Under the pieces are notes generated by a model that saw nothing but the letters and a program-made list of their open reading frames with translations, was not told where the DNA came from and did not search any database. Source: Kosakonia pseudosacchari (GTDB lineage: Bacteria > Pseudomonadota > Gammaproteobacteria > Enterobacterales > Enterobacteriaceae). Taken from it: a DNA stretch of 64,000 nucleotides. Shown here one piece after another: positions 1 to 10,903 of the stretch. The stretch lies in contig NZ_FXWP01000010.1 in NCBI RefSeq assembly GCF_900184035.1, forward strand, positions 372,001 to 436,000, read 5' to 3'. Position numbers and translations under genes: made by a program. Within the stretch, counting starts at the first letter, position 1; each line of letters begins with the position of its first letter.

Positions 1-2666
1 ACGATCGTACGCTGCGTCGCATGCGTAAAACTGTTGCCCAGATTAACGCCATGGAACCGGCCATGGAGCAGCTCAGCGATGACGAGCTGAAAGGTAAAAC
101 TGCTGAGTTCCGCGCGCGTCTGGAAAAAGGCGAAAGCGTAGATAGCCTGCTGCCAGAGGCGTTTGCGGTCGTACGCGAAGCGAGTAAACGCGTGTTCGGC
201 ATGCGCCATTTCGACGTGCAATTGCTGGGCGGTATGGTCCTGAACGATCGCTGTATCGCAGAGATGCGTACCGGTGAAGGTAAAACGTTAACCGCAACAT
301 TGCCGGCCTACCTGAACGCCCTGAGCGGTAAAGGCGTGCACGTCGTAACCGTGAACGACTATCTGGCGCAACGTGACGCCGAAAACAACCGTCCGCTGTT
401 TGAATTTCTCGGCCTGAGCGTTGGCATCAACCTGCCGGGCATGCCGTCTGTCGCTAAGCGCGAAGCCTATGCCGCTGACATTACTTACGGCACAAACAAC
501 GAATACGGCTTCGATTACCTGCGCGATAACATGGCATTCAGCCCTGAAGAACGCGTGCAACGTAAACTGCATTACGCGCTGGTGGATGAGGTCGACTCCA
601 TCCTTATCGATGAAGCGCGCACCCCGCTGATCATCTCTGGTCCGGCGGAAGACAGCTCCGATCTGTATAAAAAAGTGAACAAAATCATTCCTCACCTGAT
701 TCGTCAGGAGAAAGAGGATTCCGACACTTTCCAGGGCGAAGGCCACTTCTCCGTAGACGAGAAAGCGCGTCAGGTTACCCTGACCGAACGTGGTCTGGTG
801 CTGATTGAAGAGCTCCTGGTGAAAGAAGGCATCATGGAAGAGGGCGAGTCGCTCTACTCGCCAGCGAATATCATGCTGATGCACCATGTCACTGCTGCTT
901 TGCGTGCCCACGCACTGTTTACCCGCGATGTTGACTACATCGTGAAAGATGGTGAAGTCATTATCGTTGACGAACACACCGGGCGTACCATGCAAGGGCG
1001 TCGCTGGTCAGATGGTCTGCACCAGGCTGTTGAAGCCAAAGAAGGCGTGGAGATCCAGAATGAAAACCAGACGCTGGCCTCGATCACCTTCCAGAACTAT
1101 TTCCGCCTGTATGAAAAACTCGCCGGGATGACCGGTACTGCGGATACCGAAGCGTTCGAATTCAGTTCAATCTATAAACTGGATACCGTTGTCGTTCCGA
1201 CTAACCGTCCGATGATCCGTAAAGATATGGCGGATCTGGTCTATATGACCGAAGCGGAAAAAATTCAGGCGATTATCGAAGATATTAAAGAGCGTACGGC
1301 AAAAGGCCAGCCGGTGCTGGTGGGGACTATCTCCATTGAAAAATCAGAAGTTGTGTCCAATGAGCTGACAAAAGCGGGCATCAAGCACAACGTTCTGAAC
1401 GCCAAATTCCACGCCAAAGAAGCAGAGATCGTGGCGCAAGCGGGCTACACCGGTGCGGTGACCATTGCGACAAACATGGCGGGTCGTGGTACGGATATCG
1501 TGCTGGGCGGCAGCTGGCAGGCTGAGCTGGCAGAGATCGAAAACCCAACGCCTGAGCAAATCGCCAAAGTGAAAGCCGACTGGCAAGTGCGTCACGACGC
1601 GGTGCTGGCGGCTGGCGGCCTGCACATTATCGGTACTGAGCGTCATGAATCACGCCGTATCGATAACCAGTTACGTGGTCGTTCCGGTCGTCAGGGCGAT
1701 GCGGGTTCCTCCCGTTTCTATCTTTCCATGGAAGATGCGCTGATGCGTATTTTCGCCTCCGACCGTGTTTCCGGCATGATGCGTAAGCTGGGGATGAAAC
1801 CGGGTGAAGCGATTGAGCACCCGTGGGTCACTAAAGCCATTGCCAACGCTCAGCGTAAAGTGGAAAGCCGCAACTTTGATATTCGTAAGCAACTGCTGGA
1901 ATACGATGATGTGGCCAACGATCAGCGCCGCGCGATTTACACCCAGCGTAACGAATTGCTGGACGTATCTGATGTTAGCGAAACGATCACCAGCATCCGT
2001 GAAGATGTCTTTAAAGCAACGATTGACGGCCATATTCCGCCGCAGTCGCTGGAAGAGATGTGGGATATCCCGGGTCTGCAGGAACGTCTGAAAAACGACT
2101 TCGACCTCGACCTTCCGATCGCAGAATGGCTGGATAAAGAGCCGGATCTGCATGAAGAAACGCTGCGTGAACGTATCCTGCAAAGCGCGGTTGAAACCTA
2201 TCAGCGCAAAGAGGAAGTTGTTGGCGCCGAGATGATGCGCCACTTCGAAAAAGGCGTAATGCTGCAAACGCTTGATTCCCTGTGGAAAGAGCACCTGGCA
2301 GCGATGGATTATCTGCGTCAGGGTATCCACCTGCGTGGCTATGCGCAAAAAGATCCGAAGCAGGAATATAAGCGCGAATCTTTCGCCATGTTTGCTGCGA
2401 TGCTGGAGTCGCTGAAATACGAAGTTATTAGTACCTTGAGTAAGGTACAGGTTCGGATGCCGGAAGAAGTGGAAGAGATGGAGCAGCAGCGCCGTCAGGA
2501 AGCAGAACGTCTGGCGCAGATGCAGCAACTGAGCCACCAGGATGACGAATCCGCCGCTGCGGCAGAGCTTGCCGCGCAAACTGGCGAACGCAAAGTAGGG
2601 CGCAACGATCCGTGCCCTTGTGGTTCAGGTAAAAAATACAAACAGTGCCACGGGCGTCTGGCATAA
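1..2666 (+). CDS. secA: Protein translocase ATPase SecA (5' end truncated by window)
   Basis: SecA is the cytoplasmic and membrane-bound ATPase motor that drives preproteins through SecYEG. The reading frame is open from base 3, and the first in-window Met (base 21) corresponds to about residue 21 of the 901-residue E. coli protein, so roughly 14 N-terminal codons lie outside the window. Visible motifs are the Walker A GEGKT, the Walker B region DEVD followed by [11 protein letters not shown], the motor motifs [10 protein letters not shown] and [11 protein letters not shown], and a C-terminal SEC-C zinc tail [13 protein letters not shown] that binds SecB and ribosomes. The acidic, Gln-rich linker before the tail is typical. 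secM should lie just upstream but is not in view. A terminator follows directly. Confidence 0.98.
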   Translation, partial: DRTLRRMRKTVAQINAMEPAMEQLSDDELKGKTAEFRARLEKGESVDSLLPEAFAVVREASKRVFGMRHFDVQLLGGMVLNDRCIAEMRTGEGKTLTATLPAYLNALSGKGVHVVTVNDYLAQRDAENNRPLFEFLGLSVGINLPGMPSVAKREAYAADITYGTNNEYGFDYLRDNMAFSPEERVQRKLHYALVDEVDSILIDEARTPLIISGPAEDSSDLYKKVNKIIPHLIRQEKEDSDTFQGEGHFSVDEKARQVTLTERGLVLIEELLVKEGIMEEGESLYSPANIMLMHHVTAALRAHALFTRDVDYIVKDGEVIIVDEHTGRTMQGRRWSDGLHQAVEAKEGVEIQNENQTLASITFQNYFRLYEKLAGMTGTADTEAFEFSSIYKLDTVVVPTNRPMIRKDMADLVYMTEAEKIQAIIEDIKERTAKGQPVLVGTISIEKSEVVSNELTKAGIKHNVLNAKFHAKEAEIVAQAGYTGAVTIATNMAGRGTDIVLGGSWQAELAEIENPTPEQIAKVKADWQVRHDAVLAAGGLHIIGTERHESRRIDNQLRGRSGRQGDAGSSRFYLSMEDALMRIFASDRVSGMMRKLGMKPGEAIEHPWVTKAIANAQRKVESRNFDIRKQLLEYDDVANDQRRAIYTQRNELLDVSDVSETITSIREDVFKATIDGHIPPQSLEEMWDIPGLQERLKNDFDLDLPIAEWLDKEPDLHEETLRERILQSAVETYQRKEEVVGAEMMRHFEKGVMLQTLDSLWKEHLAAMDYLRQGIHLRGYAQKDPKQEYKRESFAMFAAMLESLKYEVISTLSKVQVRMPEEVEEMEQQRRQEAERLAQMQQLSHQDDESAAAAELAAQTGERKVGRNDPCPCGSGKKYKQCHGRLA

Positions 2667-2685
2667 CGCGTTGATATTAATTACT

Positions 2686-2711
2686 AAGGCGCAGATATCT
2701 GCGCCTTTTTT
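2686..2711 (+). terminator. Rho-independent terminator of secA
   Basis: A perfect 10-bp inverted repeat AAGGCGCAGA/TCTGCGCCTT with a 2-base TA spacer (in RNA the loop must open to about four bases) is followed by six T. It lies 19 bases after the secA stop and 14 bases before the mutT start, so mutT expression must rely on readthrough or on a promoter near the hairpin. Confidence 0.85.
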
Positions 2712-2725
2712 ATGGGGTCTGCAAA

Positions 2726-3115
2726 ATGAAAATACTCAACATCGCTGTAGGGATCATCCGTAATCCACAAGGAGAAATTTTTATTACCCGGCGAGCCGCC
2801 GATGCGCATATGGCAAATAAACTGGAGTTCCCGGGTGGCAAGATTGAGACCGGTGAAACACCGGAGCAAGCCATGATCCGCGAATTACAGGAAGAAGTGG
2901 GTATAACACCAGTTGAAGCGGTACTGTTTGATAAGCTGGAATATCAGTTCCCGGATCGCCATATCACGTTGTGGTTTTGGCTGGTAGAGCGCTGGGAAGG
3001 GCAACCCTGGGGCAAAGAGGGACAGCCAGGCGAGTGGATAGCGCAGGATAAGCTGAATGCGGACGATTTCCCGCCAGCAAATGAACCCGTTATTACCCGG
3101 CTGGCGCAGCGCTAA
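2726..3115 (+). CDS. mutT: 8-oxo-dGTP diphosphatase MutT
   Basis: MutT hydrolyses 8-oxo-dGTP and 8-oxo-GTP to the monophosphate, cleaning the nucleotide pool and preventing A:T to C:G transversions. The 129-residue length equals the E. coli protein. The Nudix box is complete: GGKIETGE, then REL and QEEVGI, giving the G-x5-E-x7-RE-x2-EE-x-G pattern at about residues 37-59. The segment FPDRHITLWFWLVERWEG matches the family closely. It follows secA on the same strand, as in E. coli, but a strong terminator separates the two. It converges with yacG across a 27-base gap. Confidence 0.97.
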   Translation: MKILNIAVGIIRNPQGEIFITRRAADAHMANKLEFPGGKIETGETPEQAMIRELQEEVGITPVEAVLFDKLEYQFPDRHITLWFWLVERWEGQPWGKEGQPGEWIAQDKLNADDFPPANEPVITRLAQR

Positions 3116-3142
3116 GCAACGCGCCAGCAAGTTCGTCAGCGA

Positions 3143-3337
3143 TTACGGCTGCTCTTCACTCCAGTCGTCGCTGTCGGTGAGATCGCCTGCACTCGGAATA
3201 CGTTTCTCTTCTGCTGCCCATTCGCCTAAGTCAATAAGTTGGCAGCGTTTGGAGCAGAAGGGGCGAAACGGGCTTTCTTCACTCCAGACCACAGGTTTGC
3301 CGCAGGTCGGGCAGTTAACCATCGTAGCTTCAGTCAT
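3143..3337 (-). CDS. yacG: DNA gyrase inhibitor YacG (zinc protein)
   Basis: YacG is a small zinc-finger protein known in E. coli to bind GyrB and inhibit gyrase activity. The 64 residues match the family length. Four zinc ligands are visible as CPTCGKPV and [15 protein letters not shown]. The C-terminal tail is acidic (SDDWSEEQP), as in E. coli, where it contributes to gyrase binding. It is the last gene of a tight minus-strand run coaE-zapD-yacG, 11 bases after the zapD stop, so it is very probably cotranscribed. Confidence 0.95.
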   Translation of the reverse strand: MTEATMVNCPTCGKPVVWSEESPFRPFCSKRCQLIDLGEWAAEEKRIPSAGDLTDSDDWSEEQP

Positions 3338-3348
3338 TACGGAACTCC

Positions 3349-4092
3349 TTAACAGCAGGCCAGTTCAAAATCCAGCCGCTCCGGTACCAGGCCGTTTTCG
3401 CTGTCGAGGGGCATAAAACGAATAGCAAAGCGGCTCTTATGGCCGGAGATTTGTGGATATAAACGGTCTTTCAATGGTAATTGCAGGCGCAACAAGTCGG
3501 CATCTTCGCCATTATCCTGGTAAAAACCATTCAGGCTGGTCTGGCGACGAAATGGTGCAGCGTTGCGAATGAGATCGAGGATCAGCGATAGCGTTGCGCG
3601 CAGCGGCTCAAGGCTTGCAAGCCATAATTCGATTTGCGCATCGCGCTGTTCTTGCGGTAAGTGCAGCCACATATGCAGCGTGGGTAAATCGAAACTACAA
3701 CATCCGCCAGGGATGCTCAGGCGCTGACGCACCAGCCCAATCAGGCGATCTTCACGTAACAACTGACCGATACGTGGTGCAGTCATCAATACCGCGCCAC
3801 TCTCTTTTAACTGTTGCCGGATAGCGTCAATACGGTTGAGATCAACGCCAGGCAGTTCGCTCCAGGCTCGCAGTTTACGCTGCTGGCGTTCCAGCTCTTT
3901 CAGTAATTCAGTGCGGGTATCGCCCCGCTCAAACACATCCAGCAATTCACCTACGTTGCGGAAAAAGTGCAGCGCGTCAGCGTGATCGCTCACCGGTAAA
4001 TGAACCGAAAGTTGTTGCAGTAAAAACTCAACGCGCAGCCAGGTACGCATCTTTTCGTTAAGCGGATGTTCAAAAAGAATGTGGGTGTGCAT
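3349..4092 (-). CDS. zapD: Cell division protein ZapD
   Basis: ZapD (formerly YacF) cross-links FtsZ protofilaments and helps stabilise the Z-ring at mid-cell. The 247 residues equal the E. coli length. The N-terminus ([14 protein letters not shown]) and the C-terminal beta-rich part ([16 protein letters not shown]) are characteristic. It has no signal peptide or membrane span, consistent with a cytoplasmic protein. Its ATG shares one base with the coaE stop (TAATG), suggesting translational coupling, and yacG follows after 11 bases. Confidence 0.96.
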   Translation of the reverse strand: MHTHILFEHPLNEKMRTWLRVEFLLQQLSVHLPVSDHADALHFFRNVGELLDVFERGDTRTELLKELERQQRKLRAWSELPGVDLNRIDAIRQQLKESGAVLMTAPRIGQLLREDRLIGLVRQRLSIPGGCCSFDLPTLHMWLHLPQEQRDAQIELWLASLEPLRATLSLILDLIRNAAPFRRQTSLNGFYQDNGEDADLLRLQLPLKDRLYPQISGHKSRFAIRFMPLDSENGLVPERLDFELACC

Positions 4093-4712
4093 TACGGTTT
4101 TTCCTGTGATACGGCCTGCGAAGCATTGCGTAGATAGGTTGCATGCAGGCGGGCAACATCCGATGCTATCGCATCTGGTGCGCCATTATTGTCAATAACA
4201 TCATCTGCGATGGCAAGTCGCGCTTCACGCGTGGCCTGTGCTGCGAGAATTTTTTCTACATGTTCGCGGCTGACGCCATCACGCTGCATGGTGCGTGAAA
4301 TCTGTGTCTCAACCGGGACGTCGATGACTAAAACGCGATCGGCTTTATCATAAAGCTGGTTTTCCACCAGCAACGGAACAACCCACAGTACATAAGGTGA
4401 TGTCGCTTGCGCAATCTGGCGTTGAGTCAGTTTTTGAATAAGTGGGTGGAGTAAGCCATTTAGCCATGCTTTCTCGGCTTGGGAAGCAAAAATATGTTCG
4501 CGCAACAAACGACGGTTCAGTGAGCCGTCCTTGAGGAGCATTTCTGCGCCGAAATGTCCGACAATGGCGCGTAATGCTTCAGTACCGGGTTCCACAACCT
4601 GACGTGCGATAATATCCGCGTCGATAACGGTAACACCCAATGCAGCAAAGGCATTTGCCACGGTGCTTTTACCGCTGCCGATGCCGCCTGTTAACGCGAC
4701 CGTATACCCCAT
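4092..4712 (-). CDS. coaE: Dephospho-CoA kinase CoaE
   Basis: CoaE phosphorylates the 3'-hydroxyl of dephospho-CoA, the last step of coenzyme A synthesis. The P-loop GGIGSGKST lies directly after the start, followed by [13 protein letters not shown], the [18 protein letters not shown] segment and the lid motif [17 protein letters not shown]. An in-frame ATG at 4811 would give 239 residues, but the ATG at 4712 gives 206, the E. coli length, puts the P-loop near the N-terminus as in the family, and has AGGA about nine bases upstream. The extension before it is not conserved. First gene of coaE-zapD-yacG. The window also encodes panB, panC and panD of the same pathway. Confidence 0.96.
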   Translation of the reverse strand: MGYTVALTGGIGSGKSTVANAFAALGVTVIDADIIARQVVEPGTEALRAIVGHFGAEMLLKDGSLNRRLLREHIFASQAEKAWLNGLLHPLIQKLTQRQIAQATSPYVLWVVPLLVENQLYDKADRVLVIDVPVETQISRTMQRDGVSREHVEKILAAQATREARLAIADDVIDNNGAPDAIASDVARLHATYLRNASQAVSQEKP

Positions 4713-5032
4713 AACGCTTTGTCCTAAAATAGCCTGCCATTCATCACTATGCGCCTTCTTTTCCTGCTTTAGTAACGGTATTTTGCCGTCCCGGGTAAGA
4801 GAAAAACGCAAAAGTGCTAATATAATTATTAAATTATTCAGCGAGTTGTGTTTAAAGCAAGCGACAATGAAATCAATTAACCCAAACTTGCCTGTTCACC
4901 AGGTAAATTTATAGGATTGTAGCGTAAAAAAAGAGAATTTCGCAGTCTTGCGCGGTCCTTATTAGCGCGTATGATAGCGTCACTGGAGTTGTGAGTTTGT
5001 CATGTCGCCATTAACCCCAGGAATCTGCACCC
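4713..5032. promoter_or_regulatory. Divergent coaE/guaC intergenic region with putative guaC promoter
   Basis: These 320 bases hold no convincing gene. On the plus strand a possible sigma-70 promoter is TTGCGC (4948-4953), a 16-base spacer, and TATGAT (4970-4975), giving a guaC leader of about 50 bases. The part next to coaE (about 4815-4860) is A/T-rich and may hold the coaE promoter. No PurR-type operator was recognised, though a degenerate site cannot be excluded by eye. Confidence 0.5.
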
Positions 5033-6076
5033 ATGCGTATTGAAGAAGATCTGAAATTAGGTTTTAAAGACGTTCTTATCCGCCCTAAACGTTCTACCCT
5101 CAAAAGCCGTTCCGATGTCGAACTGGAACGCAAATTCACCTTTAAACATTCCGGGATGAACTGGTCTGGTGTGCCGGTTATCGCTGCCAATATGGATACC
5201 GTAGGCACGTTCGCGATGGCGAAAGCGTTGGCCTCCTTCGATATTCTTACCGCTGTACACAAACACTACTCTGTTGAAGACTGGAAAGCCTTTGTTCAGC
5301 GTGAGTCTGCAGATGTGCTGCGTCATGTGATGGTTTCTACTGGTACATCCGATGCGGATTTCGAAAAAACCAAACAGATCCTCGCGTTACATGCAGATCT
5401 GAATTTTGTCTGCATCGATGTGGCGAACGGTTACTCAGAACATTTTGTGCAATTCGTTGTTAAAGCGCGTGCAGCCTGGCCGAATAAAACCATCTGTGCC
5501 GGTAACGTCGTAACGGGTGAAATGTGTGAGGAGCTCATTCTTTCCGGCGCCGATATCGTGAAAGTGGGTATTGGCCCGGGTTCTGTGTGCACCACACGGG
5601 TGAAAACCGGGGTCGGTTATCCTCAATTGTCTGCGGTGATCGAGTGTGCCGATGCGGCTCACGGCCTCGGCGGTCAGATTGTCAGTGATGGCGGCTGTAC
5701 CGTGCCTGGCGATGTGGCGAAAGCGTTCGGTGGCGGCGCGGATTTCGTCATGCTCGGCGGTATGCTGGCGGGTCATGAAGAGAGCGGTGGCACCATCGTT
5801 GAAGAAAACGGTGAGAAATTCATGCTTTTCTATGGCATGAGCTCCGAATCCGCCATGAATCGTCACGTTGGTGGTGTTGCGGGTTATCGAGCGGCGGAAG
5901 GGAAAACCGTGAAGCTGGCACTGCGTGGCCCGGTGGAAAATACTGCGCGCGATATCCTCGGTGGTTTGCGTTCTGCCTGTACTTATGTTGGCGCTTCCCG
6001 CCTGAAAGAGCTGACCAAACGCACCACCTTTATCCGCGTTCAGGAGCAGGAAAACCGCGTTTTCAATAGCCTCTGA
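5033..6076 (+). CDS. guaC: GMP reductase GuaC
   Basis: GuaC reduces GMP to IMP with NADPH and release of ammonia, moving guanine nucleotides back to the IMP branch point. The 347 residues match E. coli exactly. The fold is the IMPDH/GMPR TIM barrel. The catalytic cysteine sits in [13 protein letters not shown], with phosphate-binding loops [10 protein letters not shown] and [16 protein letters not shown]. There are no CBS domains, which separates it from IMP dehydrogenase. It stands alone on the plus strand between two minus-strand groups and is preceded by its own probable promoter. Confidence 0.98.
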   Translation: MRIEEDLKLGFKDVLIRPKRSTLKSRSDVELERKFTFKHSGMNWSGVPVIAANMDTVGTFAMAKALASFDILTAVHKHYSVEDWKAFVQRESADVLRHVMVSTGTSDADFEKTKQILALHADLNFVCIDVANGYSEHFVQFVVKARAAWPNKTICAGNVVTGEMCEELILSGADIVKVGIGPGSVCTTRVKTGVGYPQLSAVIECADAAHGLGGQIVSDGGCTVPGDVAKAFGGGADFVMLGGMLAGHEESGGTIVEENGEKFMLFYGMSSESAMNRHVGGVAGYRAAEGKTVKLALRGPVENTARDILGGLRSACTYVGASRLKELTKRTTFIRVQEQENRVFNSL

Positions 6077-6083
6077 TATTTTT

Positions 6084-6107
6084 GCAGGCGCACAGCGTTG
6101 CGCCTGC
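6084..6107. terminator. Hairpin between convergent guaC and hofC
   Basis: A perfect 9-bp stem GCAGGCGCA/TGCGCCTGC with a 6-base loop starts 7 bases after the guaC stop and ends just before the hofC stop. It is strong, but neither side is followed by a long U-run (ATTATCC on plus, AAAAATA on minus), so it is a weak or factor-assisted terminator, or an mRNA end-protecting structure. Confidence 0.45.
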
Positions 6108-6108
6108 A

Positions 6109-7311
6109 TTATCCGCCACCACTCATCGCATCTCCCAGATGAAAGATGGGCAAATACATCGCCACAACTAATACCCCGATAATAAGCCCTGTCCCCACCA
6201 GTAAGAGCGGCTCCAGCACTGCAGCCAGACCATCAGCCTGACGCTGGGTTTGCTCGCTATGATGTTGCGCCAGATTCTCCAGCATGCTATCCAGCGCCCC
6301 AGAAACTTCCCCTGTACGAACTAGCTGAATGCACAATGGCGGAAATTCACCACTCTCCTGTAACGCCGCCGAAATGGCCGCGCCCTGGGTAATTTCCTGA
6401 TGTGCACGTCGCAGCACCGCCTGCCAGTAAGGGCAGGAGAGGGTTTCCCGTACACTCTCCAGCCCTTGCAAAAAAGCGATCCCTGCCCGCTGCGTCAGCG
6501 CAAGAACGGTAAATATCTGGCTCAGGCGCTGGCCACGAATCAGCGGGCCAATGATCGGGCTTGCCAGGAGTAACCGCTGTCGATGGCGTTGCCAGCCTGT
6601 ATGGTTGCGCAGCATCCGTAAGACACCGACTGTTAAGAATGCGCAAATCATTAAGGGCAGTGCCGCTTGCTGCATGATTGCGGCACCCGCAATGACCCCT
6701 CGCGTCAGCATTGGCAGTGGGGTATTGAATGTCCGGTAAATGGCGGTAAATTCCGGCAGTACCAGATAGATCATTGCCAGCACCACGACGGCAGTCAGCG
6801 CGAGGATGATTAACGGATAACGCAGCGCTTTTTTCACCTTCAGTGTTAACTCTCGTTGCGCTTTTTGCTGGCTGGCGAGTTTAAAGCAGCACTCATCCAG
6901 CTTGCCGGTTAATTCACCGGTGCGAATCATCGCCAGCCAGAGCGGTGGAAATACCTCTGGCCACTGGCGCAGCGCAGCGGAGAAGGTTTCCCCCTGTTCC
7001 AGCGCTTGTGCCAGGTGGTGTAACAACGCACGCCATTGCTTTGCAGGGTACTGTTCTGCCAGAAGTTGTAACCCTTCCGGCAACGTTAATCCTGCCCGCA
7101 GTAAGGTTGCCAGTTGATGAAGTAACTGGCTGCTGTGTTCCGGCTTCCACAGTGCACGCCGTATAACGCAGCGCTTTATCGCAAGCGGATGGATTTGCTG
7201 TTGGTGCAACAGCAACAGTATGCTGGTGCGGTTTTCGCTCCATAACAGGCCGCTTTGCAGTTCGCCGCTTTTCTCAAGCCCGGACCATTGCCAGAGTTGT
7301 TTACTGGCCAT
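6109..7311 (-). CDS. hofC: Type IV pilus assembly inner-membrane protein HofC (PilC/GspF family)
   Basis: HofC belongs to the PilC/GspF platform family, which couples the assembly ATPase to pilin polymerisation in the inner membrane. The 400 residues equal E. coli HofC. Two homologous T2SSF domains are visible: the first contains LATLLRAGLTLPEGLQLLAEQ and IRTGELTGKLDECC, the second RAGIAFLQGLESVRETL and VRTGEVSGALDSML. Hydrophobic helices lie near residues 170-195, 215-235 and at the C-terminus (LLLVGTGLIIGVLVVAMYLPIF). Its start overlaps the end of hofB by 11 bases, so it is translationally linked in the ppdD-hofB-hofC operon. Confidence 0.94.
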   Translation of the reverse strand: MASKQLWQWSGLEKSGELQSGLLWSENRTSILLLLHQQQIHPLAIKRCVIRRALWKPEHSSQLLHQLATLLRAGLTLPEGLQLLAEQYPAKQWRALLHHLAQALEQGETFSAALRQWPEVFPPLWLAMIRTGELTGKLDECCFKLASQQKAQRELTLKVKKALRYPLIILALTAVVVLAMIYLVLPEFTAIYRTFNTPLPMLTRGVIAGAAIMQQAALPLMICAFLTVGVLRMLRNHTGWQRHRQRLLLASPIIGPLIRGQRLSQIFTVLALTQRAGIAFLQGLESVRETLSCPYWQAVLRRAHQEITQGAAISAALQESGEFPPLCIQLVRTGEVSGALDSMLENLAQHHSEQTQRQADGLAAVLEPLLLVGTGLIIGVLVVAMYLPIFHLGDAMSGGG

Positions 7312-8695
7312 CAGGGAAACCCAATATCCGAACCAGTTCCTCGAACGTGGTCAGCCCTTGCTCAACGGCGAGGCAGCCATGCTGAAAAAGCGTGGTCATC
7401 CCACCTGCGCGTGCCCGCTGTTCGATCTCATCCGCGCTGAGATCGCTGGCGATGGCCTGGCGAACGTCCGGGGTGATGGCGAGCACTTCGAATAACGCGA
7501 CGCGTCCATAGAAACCGTGGTAGCACTGTTCGCAACCTTCGGCGCGCCAGCGAGGCAGCGGACGCGGCCACAGATTGCCGGGCAAATGATGGTTTTCTAC
7601 CCCCAGTTTGCGGCAATGCGGGCAAAGCTTTCTCACCAGCCGCTGCGCGACAACCAATGATAGCGCGGAGGAGATCATCCAGCGCGCAACGCCCATTTGC
7701 TGAATGCGCACCAGCGTTTCGCTGGTAGAGTTGGTGTGCAATGTCGACAGCACCAGATGGCCGGTTTGTGCGGCTTTGATGGCAATTTCCGCCGTTTCGC
7801 CATCGCGGATTTCGCCGACCATGATGATATCGGGATCCTGGCGCAGTAGGGCGCGCAGCACGCTTTGAAAGGTCAACCCGGCGCGCGGGTTTATCTGTGT
7901 CTGATTTAAACCGTTCAGCGGGATCTCGACCGGATCTTCAACGCTACAAATGTTGACTTCCTGCTTGTTACGCGCCTGAAGTGCGCTGTATAGCGTTACT
8001 GTTTTACCACTGCCGGTTGGCCCGGTGACCAGTAACAACCCTTGTGGTTGCGCCAGCGCGTTATTAAAGAGCGCCATTTGCGCTTCCGTCATACCAAGGG
8101 CGGCGATCTCCAGGGCCTGGTTAACCTGGTGCAAAAGCCGCAAGACGACTTTTTCACCGTGGCGGCAGGGCAGGGTTGCGATACGAAACGAAATGGACTG
8201 CCCGGACAACTCGACATTGAACTGCCCATCCTGCGGGAGGCGTCGTTCGGCAATATCGAGATTACCAAGCACTTTTAGCCTTGCCGTCAGGGTGCTGGCA
8301 AGTGAGCCGGGTAGTGGCGATAAAGCATGCAGTACCCCGTCAACACGCAGGCGAATGACATACTGGGTTTCGCCGGGTTCAAAATGAATGTCGGAAGCGC
8401 GCAGCATCAGGGCCTGTTGCAGGGTGTGGTTTAAAATTTCAACCGCAGAGCCGCTCTCTTCTTTGGGTTCTTGTATTGCCGGCGCTGGAGCCTGCGCGGT
8501 TATCTGTTGGTGTTTATCCATCTGTTCTGCTGTCCAGCAACGGATATCGATGCGTTTTTGCACCGCGAATTGCAGGGATTCCATCAACTCTGTACTGGGG
8601 CTATCCACGACGGCAATAGTGAGCACATCGATTTCATTATTGAGCACTACCGCATTGTGGCGCTGGCAGAGCGCGATAAGTTTGTCCTCTTTCAT
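7301..8695 (-). CDS. hofB: Type IV pilus/T2SS-type assembly ATPase HofB
   Basis: HofB is the PilB/GspE-type hexameric ATPase proposed to power assembly of the PpdD pilus. The 464 residues are close to E. coli HofB (461). Visible motifs are Walker A GPTGSGKT, the Asp box VEDPVEIPL, Walker B IIMVGEIRDGETAEIA and the His box HLVLSTLHTNS. A CxxC pair (CPHC) and a second (CEQC) form the zinc site of this family. Its stop overlaps hofC and it begins 9 bases after ppdD. AAGGAG precedes its ATG. The E. coli operon is poorly expressed under laboratory conditions, and regulation cannot be read from the sequence. Confidence 0.95.
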   Translation of the reverse strand: MKEDKLIALCQRHNAVVLNNEIDVLTIAVVDSPSTELMESLQFAVQKRIDIRCWTAEQMDKHQQITAQAPAPAIQEPKEESGSAVEILNHTLQQALMLRASDIHFEPGETQYVIRLRVDGVLHALSPLPGSLASTLTARLKVLGNLDIAERRLPQDGQFNVELSGQSISFRIATLPCRHGEKVVLRLLHQVNQALEIAALGMTEAQMALFNNALAQPQGLLLVTGPTGSGKTVTLYSALQARNKQEVNICSVEDPVEIPLNGLNQTQINPRAGLTFQSVLRALLRQDPDIIMVGEIRDGETAEIAIKAAQTGHLVLSTLHTNSTSETLVRIQQMGVARWMISSALSLVVAQRLVRKLCPHCRKLGVENHHLPGNLWPRPLPRWRAEGCEQCYHGFYGRVALFEVLAITPDVRQAIASDLSADEIEQRARAGGMTTLFQHGCLAVEQGLTTFEELVRILGFPDGQ

Positions 8696-8704
8696 TGCTG
8701 CTCC

Positions 8705-9139
8705 TTAGCGTCCGGTACGGAAAACATCTTCGCAAGCCTGTTGCAATGCGCTATCCGCTTGCGTATTGCAGGTGCGCGTCCAACCCTGCATGCCCTCTGC
8801 ACTGTTCCACTGTGGTGTCATGACCACACTCAGCCCGTTCAGGCTTTCCTGGCCGGTCAGTGTGACGATGCCTTTTGCAACACTCATGGCAGAAACATAT
8901 CGCGTGGTTGTCGGCGCGGGGATGCCATTACTGCTGGCATCACAGGTATCTAAGCCACCGCGCTCAAGTGCGCATAACTCGATTGCGGTGCGATAGGGAA
9001 CATAGGCTTGCAGCATGTCGGTTAGCGCGGCTTTACGCAGGTAGTTTTGATAGGCGGGAATTCCGATAGCGCTCAAAATCGCAATGATGCCGATAACCAC
9101 CATCAGCTCAATTAAGGTGAATCCTTGTTGTCTGTTCAT
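8705..9139 (-). CDS. ppdD: Prepilin PpdD (major type IV pilin)
   Basis: PpdD is the major pilin of the enterobacterial type IV pilus and can also be assembled by type II secretion machinery. The N-terminus is a textbook class IVa prepilin: short basic leader MNRQQG cleaved before FTLIELMVVIGIIAILSAIG, with the conserved Glu at mature position 5. The 144-residue length is usual. Four cysteines (CALERGGLDTC and CNTQADSALQQAC) fit the two disulfides known for this pilin. No prepilin peptidase is encoded nearby, so processing depends on a peptidase elsewhere. First gene of the ppdD-hofB-hofC operon. Confidence 0.96.
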   Translation of the reverse strand: MNRQQGFTLIELMVVIGIIAILSAIGIPAYQNYLRKAALTDMLQAYVPYRTAIELCALERGGLDTCDASSNGIPAPTTTRYVSAMSVAKGIVTLTGQESLNGLSVVMTPQWNSAEGMQGWTRTCNTQADSALQQACEDVFRTGR

Positions 9140-9278
9140 AAACGGCTCCTTGTTTTGAGCCGCTACTCTGTCAGCCCCTGGGCCGGCTGGCGAGGTGTAA
9201 AAAGAAAGGTGGGAAAGAGGCTTCCAGCGTTATTGATGAAATTGCAGTTCACAACAAAAAAGGTGCGAGTTAACACGC

Positions 9279-9303
9279 AAAAAAAAACGGGCCAGCGGCC
9301 CGT
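9279..9303 (-). terminator. Rho-independent terminator of nadC
   Basis: Read on the minus strand, the 7-bp stem ACGGGCC/GGCCCGT with a GCT loop is followed by a nine-base T run, 13 bases after the nadC stop. This insulates nadC from the downstream ppdD operon. Confidence 0.88.
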
Positions 9304-9316
9304 TCAAAAGTGAGGA

Positions 9317-10243
<927 letters not shown>

Positions 10244-10339
10244 TTAGGTGATGTCCTGCTGGCAACGCCATTACGGGACACAGTGCAAACATGCTACTCT
10301 GAAGCGTGTTTCAGCACCATCCTCTATAAGGAGTTCCTT

Positions 10340-10903
10340 ATGCAGTTACGTAAGGGCTGGCTGGTCGAGGCGCGGCATGTGCCGTCTCCCCATTTTGATT
10401 GCCGCCCGGATGATGAACAGCCTTCATTGCTGGTGGTACATAATATTAGCCTGCCCCCCGGCAAATTTGGCGGCCCGTGGATAGACGCGCTGTTTACCGG
10501 CACGCTGGATGCCAGCGCCGATCCCTTCTTTGAAGAGATTGTTCATCTGCGTGTTTCCGCACACTGCCTGATTCGCCGCGACGGGGAGATTGTGCAGTAT
10601 GTGCCTTTCGATAAACGCGCCTGGCATGCGGGCGTCTCTTCGTATCATGGGCGGGAACGCTGTAACGATTTTTCCATTGGTATTGAGCTTGAGGGCACCG
10701 ATCATCTGCCTTATACCGATGCGCAATACCGTCAGCTGGCGGCAGTGGCACGAACGGTGATTGAGCTTTACCCGTCGATTGCCGACAATATGACCGGGCA
10801 TAGCGATATCGCCCCCGAACGCAAGACCGATCCCGGGCCGGCTTTTGATTGGGCGAGATTCCGTGCGCTGGTTGCCGGTATGTCAGAAAAGGAGATGCCA
10901 TGA
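10340..10903 (+). CDS. ampD: 1,6-anhydro-N-acetylmuramoyl-L-alanine amidase AmpD
   Basis: AmpD is the cytoplasmic zinc amidase that removes the peptide from anhydro-muropeptides during murein recycling; its loss derepresses AmpR-controlled ampC beta-lactamase. The ATG at 10340 has AAGGAG six bases upstream and gives 187 residues; an upstream in-frame start at 10283 is not conserved. The zinc ligands fit LLVVHNIS, the segment [17 protein letters not shown] and the Asp within it. There is no signal peptide, consistent with the cytosol. The gene looks intact. Its stop overlaps the ampE start (ATGA). Confidence 0.97.
   Translation: MQLRKGWLVEARHVPSPHFDCRPDDEQPSLLVVHNISLPPGKFGGPWIDALFTGTLDASADPFFEEIVHLRVSAHCLIRRDGEIVQYVPFDKRAWHAGVSSYHGRERCNDFSIGIELEGTDHLPYTDAQYRQLAAVARTVIELYPSIADNMTGHSDIAPERKTDPGPAFDWARFRALVAGMSEKEMP

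Noticed and set aside
4713-4811. N-terminal extension of coaE
   Set aside because: It would add 33 residues before the P-loop that the family lacks, and a good Shine-Dalgarno precedes the ATG at 4712.
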